A stretch of 64,000 nt of DNA. Origin: JBBROS01 sp963752225 (GTDB taxonomy: Bacteria; Pseudomonadota; Alphaproteobacteria; Acetobacterales; Acetobacteraceae). The stretch lies in NCBI GenBank assembly GCA_963752225.1, contig CAVVXS010000007.1, positions 1,963,591-2,027,590 on the forward strand, written 5' to 3'. The notes beneath the pieces were generated by a model that was not told the DNA's origin, made no database searches, and saw nothing but the letters and a program-made list of their open reading frames with translations. A program made the position numbers and the translations under genes. Numbering within the stretch: the stretch's first letter is position 1; every line of letters begins with the position of its first letter. Shown here in pieces: positions 19,724 through 28,487 of this stretch.

Positions 19724-21202
19724 ATGGCATTGCCGCTCGGCCCCGAAGACGACGACAGCCTGCACGAGGAGTGCGGCGTATTCGGTGTGTGGGGCGTGTC
19801 AGACGCCGCCGCCGTCACCGCGCTCGGCCTGCACGCGTTGCAGCACCGCGGCCAGGAAGCGACCGGGATCGTTGCCTATGACGGCGTGAAGTTTCACATC
19901 CACCGCGGCCTCGGCCTGGTGGGCGACAATTTCGGCCAGGCCAAGGTGATCGCCTCGCTGCCGGGCCAGAACGCGGTCGGCCACAACCGCTACGCCACCA
20001 CGGGCGAAACCATCCTGCGCAACGTGCAGCCGCTCTACGCCGACTTCGTGTTCGGCGGCTTCGCGGTGGCGCATAACGGCAACCTCACCAACGCCCATGC
20101 CCTGCACAAGGCGCTGGTCCGCCGCGGCTGCCTGTTCCAGAGCACGACCGACAGCGAGGTGTTCATCCACCTCATCGCCATCAGCCTGTATTCGACCGTG
20201 GTGGACCGGCTGATCGACGCGCTGAAGCAAGTCGTCGGCGCCTACTCGCTGGTCGCACTGTCGAACGAGGCGCTGCTGGGCGTGCGCGACCCGCTCGGCG
20301 TACGGCCGCTGATCCTGGGGCGGATCGGCAACTCGGGCCCCAATCGACTGGAGAATGGCGGCTGGGTGCTGGCGTCCGAGACCTGCGCGCTCGACATCGT
20401 CGGCGCCGAGTTCGTGCGCGACGTCGAACCCGGCGAGATCGTCGTCATCGACGACCGCGGCGTGCGCAGCATCAAGCCGTTCGGCGCCAACAAAAGCCGG
20501 TTCTGCGTGTTCGAATACATCTACTTCGCCCGCCCCGACTCGGTCATGGAGGGCACGCCGGTCTACGCCGCCCGCAAGAACATCGGTGCCGAGCTGGCCC
20601 GTGAGAGCCACGTCGACGCCGACCTGATCGTGCCGGTGCCGGATAGCGGCGTGCCGGCGGCGATGGGCTACAGCGTCGAGAGCGGCATCCCGTTCGAGCT
20701 CGGCATCATCCGCAACCATTATGTCGGCCGCACCTTCATCGAGCCGACCGACAGCATCCGCAATCTCGGCGTGAAGCTGAAGCATTCGGCCAACCGTGCG
20801 GCGATCGAGGGCAAGCGGGTGGTGCTGGTGGACGACAGCATCGTGCGCGGCACCACCAGCCGCAAGATCGTGGAAATGGTGCGCGCCGCCGGCGCCGCCG
20901 AGGTGCATATGCGCATCTCCTCGCCGCCGACCACCCATTCCTGCTTTTACGGGATCGACACGCCGGAGCGGAGCAAGCTGCTGGCGGCCCGGCACAGCGT
21001 GGGCGAGATGGCCCGGCTGATCGGCGCCGACAGCCTGGCCTTCATCTCGCTCGACGGCCTGTATCGCGCGCTCGGCAAGCCGGGCCGCGATGCGGTGCGG
21101 CCGCACTTCTGCGACGCCTGCTTCACCGGCGAGTACCCGATCGCGCTCGACGACATGACGGACAACACCGACCGGCAGCTCAGCCTGCTGACCGAGGCTT
21201 GA
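19724..21202 (+). CDS. purF: Amidophosphoribosyltransferase
   Basis: This 492-residue enzyme catalyses the first committed step of purine synthesis, making phosphoribosylamine from PRPP and glutamine. A 16-residue propeptide precedes the nucleophile Cys17 (HEECGVFGVWG). The Ntn-glutaminase domain contains HNRYATTGE and HNGNLTN. The phosphoribosyltransferase domain contains VVLVDDSIVRGTT and MRISSPPTTHSCFYGID. The C-terminal cysteines (FCDACFTGEYP) suggest the iron-sulfur form. It follows cvpA by 10 bp, and a GC palindrome cluster lies downstream. Confidence 0.97.
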   Translation: MALPLGPEDDDSLHEECGVFGVWGVSDAAAVTALGLHALQHRGQEATGIVAYDGVKFHIHRGLGLVGDNFGQAKVIASLPGQNAVGHNRYATTGETILRNVQPLYADFVFGGFAVAHNGNLTNAHALHKALVRRGCLFQSTTDSEVFIHLIAISLYSTVVDRLIDALKQVVGAYSLVALSNEALLGVRDPLGVRPLILGRIGNSGPNRLENGGWVLASETCALDIVGAEFVRDVEPGEIVVIDDRGVRSIKPFGANKSRFCVFEYIYFARPDSVMEGTPVYAARKNIGAELARESHVDADLIVPVPDSGVPAAMGYSVESGIPFELGIIRNHYVGRTFIEPTDSIRNLGVKLKHSANRAAIEGKRVVLVDDSIVRGTTSRKIVEMVRAAGAAEVHMRISSPPTTHSCFYGIDTPERSKLLAARHSVGEMARLIGADSLAFISLDGLYRALGKPGRDAVRPHFCDACFTGEYPIALDDMTDNTDRQLSLLTEA

Positions 21203-21287
21203 TCTTGTTTGTAAGGCAAAGAGACTCCGCCCCTTTGAACCCAATCAAAGCCGGAGCCTTCGAAATCCCCAACTTAGTGTTCGGGGT

Positions 21288-21327
21288 CTGGGGCCCGCGG
21301 CCCCAGCGGGTCGAGGGCAGAGCCCTC
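21288..21327. repeat. Paired intergenic palindromes (REP-like) after purF
   Basis: Two inverted repeats lie in tandem: CTGGGGCC-cgc-GGCCCCAG (21288-21306) and GAGGGC-aga-GCCCTC (21313-21327). They could act as a terminator for purF, but the layout matches the mobile intergenic palindromes common in high-GC alphaproteobacteria. Confidence 0.6.
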
Positions 21328-21337
21328 GCCTATCCTC

Positions 21338-22036
21338 ATGCTTGACGGCACCGTCGCCCTCGTCACCGGCGCCAGCCGCGGCATCGGCCAAGCCGCCGCC
21401 GTCGAATTGGCCCGGCGCGGCGTCCACGTGGTCATCACCGCCCGAACCCAGGGCGGCCTCGAGGACACCGACGACGCCGTCCGCGCCGCCGGCGGCCGCG
21501 CCACCATCCTGCCGCACGACCTCGCCGATAGCAGCTCGCTCGACGCGCTCGGCCCGACCCTGTTCCAGCGGTTCGGCCGCCTCGACGTGCTAGTGCATGC
21601 GGCAGGCGTGCTGGGCAAGCTGACGCCGGTCGGGCACATCACCCCGGAGGACTGGGACACGGTGCTCGCCGTCAACGTGACCTCGGCGTGGCGCCTGATC
21701 CGCACCCTGGATCCCCTGCTGCGTGTCTCACCAGCCGGACGGGCAGTGTTCCTGGCCGACAGCCGGGCCCAGGCGCCTTGGGCCTATTGGGGGGCATACG
21801 GGGCGACCAAGGCGGCGATGGAGCATCTCGTGCGAGCCTGGGCGCACGAGGTGCAAACGATGGGCATCCGCGCCAACCTGTTCGACCCCGGTCCGGTCCG
21901 CACCCGCCTGCGCGCCGCGGCCTTCCCTGGCGAGAACCCGGCGACCTTGCCGGAGCCGGCCGAGATCGCCGGGCCGTTGGTCGATTTGTGCGAGCCGGCG
22001 CAGGAGCGGACCGGAGAGATCATCCGGCGCGCCTGA
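21338..22036 (+). CDS. SDR family oxidoreductase
   Basis: The 232-residue classical short-chain dehydrogenase/reductase has the cofactor motif TGASRGIGQAAA at the N-terminus and an HAAGVLG region in place of NNAG. A serine in LADSRAQAPW and the YGATK dyad near residue 152 complete the active site. The basic residues after the second strand (ITARTQGG) favour NADP(H). The substrate is unknown. It stands alone after the purF palindromes and is tail-to-tail with the MFS gene. Confidence 0.9.
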   Translation: MLDGTVALVTGASRGIGQAAAVELARRGVHVVITARTQGGLEDTDDAVRAAGGRATILPHDLADSSSLDALGPTLFQRFGRLDVLVHAAGVLGKLTPVGHITPEDWDTVLAVNVTSAWRLIRTLDPLLRVSPAGRAVFLADSRAQAPWAYWGAYGATKAAMEHLVRAWAHEVQTMGIRANLFDPGPVRTRLRAAAFPGENPATLPEPAEIAGPLVDLCEPAQERTGEIIRRA

Positions 22037-22046
22037 GCCGGGCAGG

Positions 22047-23342
22047 TCACTCCGCCGGCGAGGCCCGGGGCGCCTGCTCCAACGCCCCGTCATGCCGCAG
22101 CGCCAGCACGATCACCATCGCCATCAGCCCGAGCGCGCCGAGGCACAGCAGCCCGGCATTATAGTCGCCGGTGCGGTCCTTCAGGTACCCCATCAAATAT
22201 GGCCCGGCGAACCCCGACAGGTTGCCGATCGAGTTGATGATGGCGATCCCGCCCGCCGCCGCCGCTCCGGACAGGAACGAGGTCGGCAGGGTCCAGAACA
22301 CCGGCAAGCAGCCGAACACGCCGAATGCCGCAATCGAGAACGCAACCATCTTCATGGTCGGATCCGGCAGGAACGTGGTCGCCGCGATGCCGAGCGCCGC
22401 GACCGCCAAGGCGAAGGCGGCGTGCCCCTTGCGCTCCTGCATCCGGTCCGACCGGCGGCCCCACACGACGATGCCGATCACGCCGACGACGTAGGGGATC
22501 GCGGTGACGATGCCGGTGGTCAGGTTGTCCAGGCCGAACGCCTTGACGATCTGCGGCAGGAAGAAGCCAACGCCGTAGTTGCAGGCGACGGCGCCGAAAT
22601 ACACCAGGCTCAGCGCCAGCACCCGCGGGTTCAGCAGCGCCTGCCGGACGGTGAAATGCTGCGCGCGGACCCGCTGCCTTTCCTCGGCTTCGAGGCGCGC
22701 GACCAGCCAGGTGCGCTCGTCCTCCGGCAGCCAAGTGGCCAGGGCCGGCCGGTCGGTCAGGTAGAACAGCACGACGACCGAAAGAATGATCGCCGGGACC
22801 GCTTCCAGGATGAACAGCCACTGCCAGCCCTTGAGCCCGGCCAGCCCATCGAAGGTCAGCAAGTAGCCCGACAGCGGCGCCCCCAGCACGGAGCTCAACG
22901 GAATGGCGGCCATGAAGTAGCCGATGATCCGCGCCCGATAGGTCGCCGGGAACCAGAGCGTCAGAAAGAAGATGATCCCAGGGAAGAACCCGGCCTCGGC
23001 GATGCCGAGCAGGAACCGGACGATAAAGAAACTCGTCTCCCCCTGCACCAGCGCCATCGCCCCCGACAGCAAGCCCCACGTGACCATGATCCGGGCGATC
23101 CAGCGCCGCGCCCCGAACCGCTCGAGGAACAGGTTCGACGGCACCTCGAACACGAAATAGCTGAGGAAGAAGATGCCGGCGCCGAGCCCGTAAGCGGTGG
23201 ACGAGATGCCGAGATCCTTGTTCATCGTCAGCGCGGCGAAGCCGACGTTCACCCGATCCAAGTAAGCCACGAAGTAACAGAGGATCAGGAACGGCACGAG
23301 CCGCCACGTAACGTGGCGCATGGTGCGGACTTCGAGGTCCAT
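22047..23342 (-). CDS. MFS transporter, anion:cation symporter (ACS) family
   Basis: The 431-residue protein has twelve predicted helices. The ACS-type opening is RLVPFLILCYFVAYLDRVNVGFAALTM and it is followed by GFFPGIIFFLTLWFP, both typical of the phthalate/tartrate/hexuronate permease group (TCDB 2.A.1.14). It probably takes up an organic anion with protons. The ATG at 23342 (MDLEVRTMRH) has GGGAGA upstream; the longer frame has no support. No linked catabolic genes share its strand, so the substrate is unknown. Confidence 0.92.
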   Translation of the reverse strand: MDLEVRTMRHVTWRLVPFLILCYFVAYLDRVNVGFAALTMNKDLGISSTAYGLGAGIFFLSYFVFEVPSNLFLERFGARRWIARIMVTWGLLSGAMALVQGETSFFIVRFLLGIAEAGFFPGIIFFLTLWFPATYRARIIGYFMAAIPLSSVLGAPLSGYLLTFDGLAGLKGWQWLFILEAVPAIILSVVVLFYLTDRPALATWLPEDERTWLVARLEAEERQRVRAQHFTVRQALLNPRVLALSLVYFGAVACNYGVGFFLPQIVKAFGLDNLTTGIVTAIPYVVGVIGIVVWGRRSDRMQERKGHAAFALAVAALGIAATTFLPDPTMKMVAFSIAAFGVFGCLPVFWTLPTSFLSGAAAAGGIAIINSIGNLSGFAGPYLMGYLKDRTGDYNAGLLCLGALGLMAMVIVLALRHDGALEQAPRASPAE

Positions 23343-23454
23343 CGGACAATCTCCCGGTGAGCTGCCTGGTTCAAGCCGGCTGCTGGCCGGAAACAAATCA
23401 CGGGAACGTCACGATTTTGCAAGCCGGAAAACGCGCGCACCGGCAAGCCCGGGG

Positions 23455-23808
23455 CTATTTGAGCGGATCGTGGCCCCAGTTCATCAGCGACTTGCGCCAC
23501 TTGCTGTCGCTGACGTCGCCGTCCGGGCGCTGCGCCGCGTGGCGGTGCACGTAGCCGACCACCTTGCGCATGTCGGCATGGTCGGCATCGTCGAGGTCGG
23601 CTTGCTTCTTGGCTTTGATCTCCAGGATGCGCTCTCCCATATGGTGGCCGACCGCCTCGCCCACCGCGCCCTCGGCCTTCAACCCGGCGCCGCGCACCAT
23701 GCCGACGTGCTGGCTGTCGTCGGTGGCCAGCCATCCGCGCAATGCGGCCGCCGACATGTTCACCACCTCATGGAAAGCGCGGCGGATCGCGGCCGGGTCG
23801 TCGGTCAC
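23455..23808 (-). CDS. DUF3140 domain protein
   Basis: The 117-residue protein starts at GTG 23808. The sequence AFHEVVNMSAAALRGWLATDDS, then GHHMGERILEIKAKKQADL, and the ending MRKVVGYVHRHAAQRP ... SLMNWGHDPLK match what I know of DUF3140, a small soluble family of unknown function found mostly in actinobacteria and some proteobacteria. The start codon overlaps the stop of the upstream gene as GTGA (23805-23808), so translation is coupled. No catalytic residues are recognisable, and DNA-related or stress functions are only guesses. Confidence 0.85.
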   Translation of the reverse strand: MTDDPAAIRRAFHEVVNMSAAALRGWLATDDSQHVGMVRGAGLKAEGAVGEAVGHHMGERILEIKAKKQADLDDADHADMRKVVGYVHRHAAQRPDGDVSDSKWRKSLMNWGHDPLK

Positions 23809-24305
23809 GACAGCGCCTCGATCAGCGCTTGCTTCGTCATCTTGGACCGTCCGGCCACACCCTTCGCCGCCGCCCGCTGCCGCAGCTCCGCCACCGGGAG
23901 ATCGGCCAAATGCGAGCCGGACACCTTCTTGGCCACATCGGCGGGCTGCCCGGAGAACTGCTTGCCGCGCCGCATGTCGGCGCGCTTCTTGGCCGTCGTC
24001 CGCTTGTATTCGTCGTCGGTCAGCTGCTCGCGCGCGTGCTTCGGCAAGTAGCGCTCGCCGCTTTCGAGGCTCTCCTTGCCGGACTTGGTGCCCCATTCTT
24101 CATGGGTCCACTGCGACAGGTGATTGTCGGCCGTTTTCTTGCCGCGATAGCCGCCACCGGCCTTCTTGTATTCGGACACGGCAAGCTGCGCCTTGCGGGC
24201 CGACCACTGCCCGGCGTTGCCGCCCTTGTCGCCGGCGGTGACCTGCTCCTTCACCTTGTCCCACAACGCGGGATCGGTCCGCTGCGCCGTGCCGGCCATG
24301 CTCAT
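23805..24305 (-). CDS. DUF5872-like protein with Rho-N/SAP-like C-terminus
   Basis: The 166-residue basic protein begins MSMAGTAQRTDPALWD with GGAG upstream. The central part carries GGNAGQWSARKAQLAVSEYK, SQWTHEEWGTKSG and RYLPKHAREQLTDDEYKRTT, a pattern I associate with DUF5872 (sometimes named plasmid stabilisation protein without proof). The last 35 residues, VAELRQRAAAKGV ... SKMTKQALIEAL, resemble the Rho-N/SAP helix-extended-helix fold, which often binds nucleic acid. The gene overlaps the DUF3140 gene by 4 nt and is divergent from the epimerase gene. Confidence 0.75.
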   Translation of the reverse strand: MSMAGTAQRTDPALWDKVKEQVTAGDKGGNAGQWSARKAQLAVSEYKKAGGGYRGKKTADNHLSQWTHEEWGTKSGKESLESGERYLPKHAREQLTDDEYKRTTAKKRADMRRGKQFSGQPADVAKKVSGSHLADLPVAELRQRAAAKGVAGRSKMTKQALIEALS

Positions 24306-24401
24306 GCTCCATTGGCTTGTTTCGTTATCTTGTACCTGTCCGCGCAACGCCGGCCGACCGGCCGCGGTTGCGCGGGCGCCGCGGCTGGCGTTCCATGGCG
24401 C

Positions 24402-25379
24402 ATGACCATCCTCGTGACCGGCGGCGCCGGGTTTGTCGGTTTGAACGTTGTCGAGCACCTGCTCCGAGCCGGGCGCGACGTCGTCGCGTTCGACCGGCTC
24501 GACCTGCCCGCCCGCGCGGCAACGACGTTCGCGTCGCTGCCCGGCCGGCTCGCTTTGATCCACGGCAGCGTGCTGTCGGCGAGCGACCTCGACCACGCGT
24601 TCGGCAGCGGCCCGATCGAGGCGGCGGTCCACTGCGCCGTCATCACCGCCGGGACCGCGCGCGAGCGGTCCGACCCGGAAGGCATCGTCGCGGTCAACGT
24701 GCAAGGCGCCGTCAACACGTTGGCCGCCGCGGCCCGGCACCGCGTCGGCCGCTTCGTGTTCTCCTCCTCGGGATCGGTCTACGGCACCTCCGCCGCCGAC
24801 GTGCCGGTCATCCACGAGGATCTCGCTCCGGCGCCGATCATGATCTACGGCATGACCAAGCTGGCCTGCGAACTGCTGCTGCCTCGGATCGCCGCGACCC
24901 AGGAGGTCGGGCTGCGGATCGCCCGCTTGGCCAGCGTGTTCGGCCCCTGGGAATACGCCACCGGCGTGCGCGACACCTTGTCGCCGATGCTGAGCGCGCT
25001 CGACCTGGCGCGCGCGGGGCGGGAGGCAGTGCTGAGCCGGCCGGGTCTGGGCGACTTCTGCTACGCCCGCGACATCGCTGCCGGGTTGGTGGCGCTGGCC
25101 GACGTGCCGGCGCCGTCCCGGACGGTTTACAACGTCGGCAGCGGCCAAGCCTTGTCGGCCGCCGATTGGTGCCGCTCGCTGGACAGGCTGCGGCCCGGCT
25201 TTCGCTGGCGGCTCGGAGCCGATGGTGAAACGGCCAACACCGTCAGCCACGTCGCGTTCGACCGGGGCCGGTTCGACATCGGCGCCATCGCCCGCGACAC
25301 CGGCTGGGCCCCGCGCTTCGACTTCGACGCCGCCGCCGCCGACTACCTGGCCTGGGCGGACGCCGAGGTCGCTACTTGA
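24402..25379 (+). CDS. NAD-dependent epimerase/dehydratase family protein
   Basis: The 325-residue extended SDR has the cofactor motif TGGAGFVGLNVVEHLL, serines in FSSSGSVYG and the catalytic pair in YGMTKLACE. The C-terminal substrate domain includes RPGLGDFCYARDIAAGLV. It resembles GalE/UDP-glucuronate or L-threonine-dehydrogenase-like epimerases acting on nucleotide sugars or related metabolites. The ATG at 24402 is about 96 bp from the divergent DUF5872-like gene. Its 3' end overlaps the ABM-domain gene on the other strand by 8 nt. Confidence 0.9.
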   Translation: MTILVTGGAGFVGLNVVEHLLRAGRDVVAFDRLDLPARAATTFASLPGRLALIHGSVLSASDLDHAFGSGPIEAAVHCAVITAGTARERSDPEGIVAVNVQGAVNTLAAAARHRVGRFVFSSSGSVYGTSAADVPVIHEDLAPAPIMIYGMTKLACELLLPRIAATQEVGLRIARLASVFGPWEYATGVRDTLSPMLSALDLARAGREAVLSRPGLGDFCYARDIAAGLVALADVPAPSRTVYNVGSGQALSAADWCRSLDRLRPGFRWRLGADGETANTVSHVAFDRGRFDIGAIARDTGWAPRFDFDAAAADYLAWADAEVAT

Positions 25380-25695
25380 CGGTCTGGATCACCTCGAAGC
25401 CTTCGAACTCCGGCCGCCCGGCGTAGAGCGGCTTATCGGTCTTGGCCGTCGTCGCGGCCTGGCTATGGGCGTTGCGGAACGCCTCGGACTTGGTCCAGGC
25501 CTCGAAGTCGGCGTGATTGGCCCACACCGTGTGGCTCGAATAGAGCACGTGATCCTCCCGGTCGGGACCGCGCAGCAGGTGGAACTCGACGAAGCCCGGC
25601 ACCCCCGGCAGGAACGACTCCCGGCTGGTCCACATTTCCTCGAACGCCGCCTCGGATCCCGGCGCGACCTTGAAGCGGTTCATGGCGATGTACAT
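25372..25695 (-). CDS. Antibiotic biosynthesis monooxygenase (ABM/Dabb-like) domain protein
   Basis: The 107-residue small ferredoxin-like fold protein shows AMNRFKVAPGSEAAFEEMW, LPGVPGFVEFHLLRGP and YSSHTVWANHADFEAWTKSEAF, typical of the ABM superfamily that includes HmoA/IsdG-like heme oxygenases and quinol monooxygenases. An SSHTVW stretch and a late histidine (RNAHSQA) are consistent with the HmoA-type subgroup. The ATG at 25695 has GGAGGAG about 7 bp upstream. It is monocistronic. Confidence 0.88.
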   Translation of the reverse strand: MYIAMNRFKVAPGSEAAFEEMWTSRESFLPGVPGFVEFHLLRGPDREDHVLYSSHTVWANHADFEAWTKSEAFRNAHSQAATTAKTDKPLYAGRPEFEGFEVIQTVK

Positions 25696-25801
25696 GGGCG
25701 TTCTCCTCCTGCTGGCGTGGACGAAAGATGCGCGCAAACCCGCAAACGTCATCCCCGGACCTCATCCGTGGACCTCTCGCCTGACGTGAGGCGGGGAGAA
25801 C

Positions 25802-27142
25802 CTATTCCTTGTCGTCGAATGGGTTGGTGGTCCCGCGCAGCAGCAAGCGGATCGGCACGCCGGGCAGGTCGAACTCGTCGCGCAGGCTGTTGACCAGATA
25901 GCGCTGGTAGTCGTCCGGCATCTGCTCGGCGCGCGTGCCGAAGGCGATGAAGGTCGGCGGCCGCGCCTTGGCCTGGGTCACGTAGCGCAGCTTCAGCCGG
26001 CGCCCGTCCACCAGCGGCGGCGCATGCTTCTCGAGCGCGTGCTCGAACCAGCGGTTCAGCGCGCCTGTCGGCACCCGGCGGTTCCACACCTCGTGCGCCG
26101 CCCGCACCGCCGGCAGCAGCCGGTCCACACCGGCGCCGGTCAGGCCGGACAGCGTCACCACGGGAATTCCTTTCACCTGCGCCATGCCGCTTTCCAGCCG
26201 CTCGGTGATCAGCTTGCGCGTCGCATTCCGGTCCGGCACCGCGTCCCACTTGGTCAAAGCGAGCACGCAGGCCCGCCCTTCGCGCTCCACCAGCCGGCCG
26301 ATCTGCATGTCCTGATCGTGCAGCCCGAGCACCGCGTCGATGCACAGCACCACCACCTCGGCCATTTTCAGCGCCTCGATGCTGGCGCTGACCGACATCT
26401 TCTCCAGCGGCAGGTCCACCCTCGCCTTGCGGCGGAGGCCGGCGGTGTCGACGATCTCGATCGGTCCCTGCTCGTCCGCGATGAACGACGCCACCGCGTC
26501 CCGGGTGAGGCCGGGCTCGGGTCCGGTGATCATCCGCTCCTCGCCGAGCAGCCGGTTCAGCAGCGTGCTCTTGCCCGCATTCGGCCGGCCGACGATCGCC
26601 AGCTTCAGCGGCCGGTCCTCGTCGTCCTCGCCCTCGGCGGCCCCCTCCGGCAGCCGGTCGGCGATCTCGGTCATCAGGTTCGACAAGCCCTCGCCGTGTT
26701 CAGCCGACATCGCCAGCGGCTCGCCCAGGCCGAGGCTGTAGGCTTCCAGCGCCGCTTGCGCCCCGCCCCGCCCTTCGGCCTTGTTGGCCACCAGCAGCAC
26801 CGGCCGGCCTTGCCGCCGCAGCCAGCTGGCGAAGTGCTCGTCGGCCGGGGTGACGCCGGCGCGGATGTCGACCACGAACACGATCAGGTCGGCCAGCGCA
26901 ACCGCCGCCTCCGACGAGGCCCGCATCCGGCCGGGCAGGCTGTCGGGCGGCGCCTCCTCGAGCCCGGCCGTGTCCACCAGCCGCACCCGCTTGCCGCGCA
27001 GCAGCGCCTCGGCCTCCTTGCGGTCGCGGGTCACCCCGGGCGTGTCGGCGACCAGCGCATGGCGCCGCCCGGCCAACTTGTTGAACAAGGTGGACTTGCC
27101 GACGTTCGGGCGCCCGGCGATGACGACGGTCGGTAGGATCAT
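25802..27142 (-). CDS. der: Ribosome biogenesis GTPase Der
   Basis: The 446-residue protein has two tandem GTPase domains, with P-loops GRPNVGKST near residue 8 and GRPNAGKST near residue 180 and DTAGL switch motifs in both halves. A C-terminal KH-like domain ends near the C-terminus. Der is needed for 50S subunit maturation. The ATG at 27142 (MILPTVVIAGRP) matches family starts. It follows the BamB-like gene by about 10 bp, an arrangement also seen in other proteobacteria (bamB-der). Confidence 0.97.
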   Translation of the reverse strand: MILPTVVIAGRPNVGKSTLFNKLAGRRHALVADTPGVTRDRKEAEALLRGKRVRLVDTAGLEEAPPDSLPGRMRASSEAAVALADLIVFVVDIRAGVTPADEHFASWLRRQGRPVLLVANKAEGRGGAQAALEAYSLGLGEPLAMSAEHGEGLSNLMTEIADRLPEGAAEGEDDEDRPLKLAIVGRPNAGKSTLLNRLLGEERMITGPEPGLTRDAVASFIADEQGPIEIVDTAGLRRKARVDLPLEKMSVSASIEALKMAEVVVLCIDAVLGLHDQDMQIGRLVEREGRACVLALTKWDAVPDRNATRKLITERLESGMAQVKGIPVVTLSGLTGAGVDRLLPAVRAAHEVWNRRVPTGALNRWFEHALEKHAPPLVDGRRLKLRYVTQAKARPPTFIAFGTRAEQMPDDYQRYLVNSLRDEFDLPGVPIRLLLRGTTNPFDDKE

Positions 27143-27152
27143 GGGGGCAGGA

Positions 27153-28487
27153 TCACCGGAATGCCTGGACCGAGCCATCGTCCGTCGTGATGAACAGGGT
27201 GTTGGCCGCAGCGATCGGCGACACCGCGGCCGCGCCCCGTGTCTCGATCTGGCCGATCTGCTTGCCTGAAACGGGGTCCACCGACACCGCCGTTTCGTTG
27301 CTGCCGGCCAGGATCAGCTTGCCGCCAGCCAGCACCGGCCCGGTCCAATACAGCGGGTCGCGCCGCTTCTCCGGGTTGTCGTAGCGCGGCAGGTCGAGCA
27401 GCCAGCGCACCCGGCCGTCGTGCCGTCCGACCGCGACCAGCGTCTGCTCGAGCGTCTGCACGAACAGCCAGTCGCCCGCCAGCCACGGCGTCTGCAGGCC
27501 GCCGATCTCCCGTTCCCAAAGCCGCCGGCCGGAGCGCAGGTCGAGCTCGGTCAGCAGCCCCCCGGCGCCGATGGCATAGACCCGGCCGTCATTGATCACC
27601 GGCAGCGCCCGGATGGCGGACAGGTCGACGATGCTGGTCCGCCCGCGCGCCGACGCCAGGCTGTCGCTCCACGCCAGCGCGCCGCTATCGGCCCGCAACG
27701 CCACGAGGTCGCCGGAGCCGAAGCCGCATACCGCGATCCCATCGCTGACCGCCGGCGCCGCCTGGCCGAGCAGCGTCGTCGGCGCGCTGGCGGCCTGGTA
27801 GCTCCATTGCCGCTCGCCATCGGCGGCAGAAAACGCCTGCACCCGGTTGTCGAGCGTCAGCACCAGCAGCCGCCCGTCGGCCACGGTGGGCGCCGAGCGC
27901 GCCGGCGAGCCGAGTGGCTTGCGCCACCGGACGGTGCCGGTGCCGGCGTCGATCGCTAGCACCTCGGCCCGACCGGTGCTGGCGAACACGGTCCCGGAGT
28001 CGTAGGAGACGCCGCCGCCGATATTGGTGCTGCGGTCGTCCTCGGCCTGGGTATCGGTGCGCCAGGCGCGGTTGCCGCTGTCGAGGTCGAAGGCCGCGAC
28101 CAAGCCATCGCTGTCCATGGTCACGAGCCGGCCCGGCATCACGACCGGTTGCGCGGTGATCTTGCGCCGGTAGCCGCCGCCAGTGCCGATGGAGGCGCGC
28201 CAAGCGGGGCTGAACCCGGCGACGGCGATGTTGCCGACCGCGTGCGTCGCGTTGCCGCCGGGTTGCGGCCAGACGGCGATCGGGTCGGCGGCCGGGACGT
28301 TGATCGTGCGCTGGTCGGTTTCGTCCACCTGCAGCCCGCGGCGCACCGCGGACACGGATTCGCGCTTGCCGGGCAGCGGGTCCTTGGTGGTGTCGAAAAT
28401 GCCGTCCACCCAACTGCAGCCGCCCGCCGCAAGCGGCAGCAGCACGGCGGAGCGGCGGGTCAGGCGCCCAGGAGTGCGATGCGTCAT
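27153..28487 (-). CDS. bamB: PQQ-like beta-propeller lipoprotein (BamB-like)
   Basis: The 444-residue exported protein has a twin-arginine-like basic start (RTPGRLTRRSAVLLPL) and lipobox AAGGC, so it is anchored in the outer membrane. The rest consists of repeated GRLVTMDSDGLVAAFDLDSGNRAW-like blades of a PQQ-type propeller. This matches BamB, the scaffold of the BAM outer-membrane protein assembly machine. The start codon overlaps the stop of the upstream YfgM-like gene by 4 nt, and der follows, so the three form one unit. Confidence 0.88.
   Translation of the reverse strand: MTHRTPGRLTRRSAVLLPLAAGGCSWVDGIFDTTKDPLPGKRESVSAVRRGLQVDETDQRTINVPAADPIAVWPQPGGNATHAVGNIAVAGFSPAWRASIGTGGGYRRKITAQPVVMPGRLVTMDSDGLVAAFDLDSGNRAWRTDTQAEDDRSTNIGGGVSYDSGTVFASTGRAEVLAIDAGTGTVRWRKPLGSPARSAPTVADGRLLVLTLDNRVQAFSAADGERQWSYQAASAPTTLLGQAAPAVSDGIAVCGFGSGDLVALRADSGALAWSDSLASARGRTSIVDLSAIRALPVINDGRVYAIGAGGLLTELDLRSGRRLWEREIGGLQTPWLAGDWLFVQTLEQTLVAVGRHDGRVRWLLDLPRYDNPEKRRDPLYWTGPVLAGGKLILAGSNETAVSVDPVSGKQIGQIETRGAAAVSPIAAANTLFITTDDGSVQAFR

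Noticed and set aside
21203..21337. Riboswitch or RNA gene between purF and the SDR
   Set aside because: The structure is fully explained by two simple palindromes; no aptamer-like conserved core was seen.
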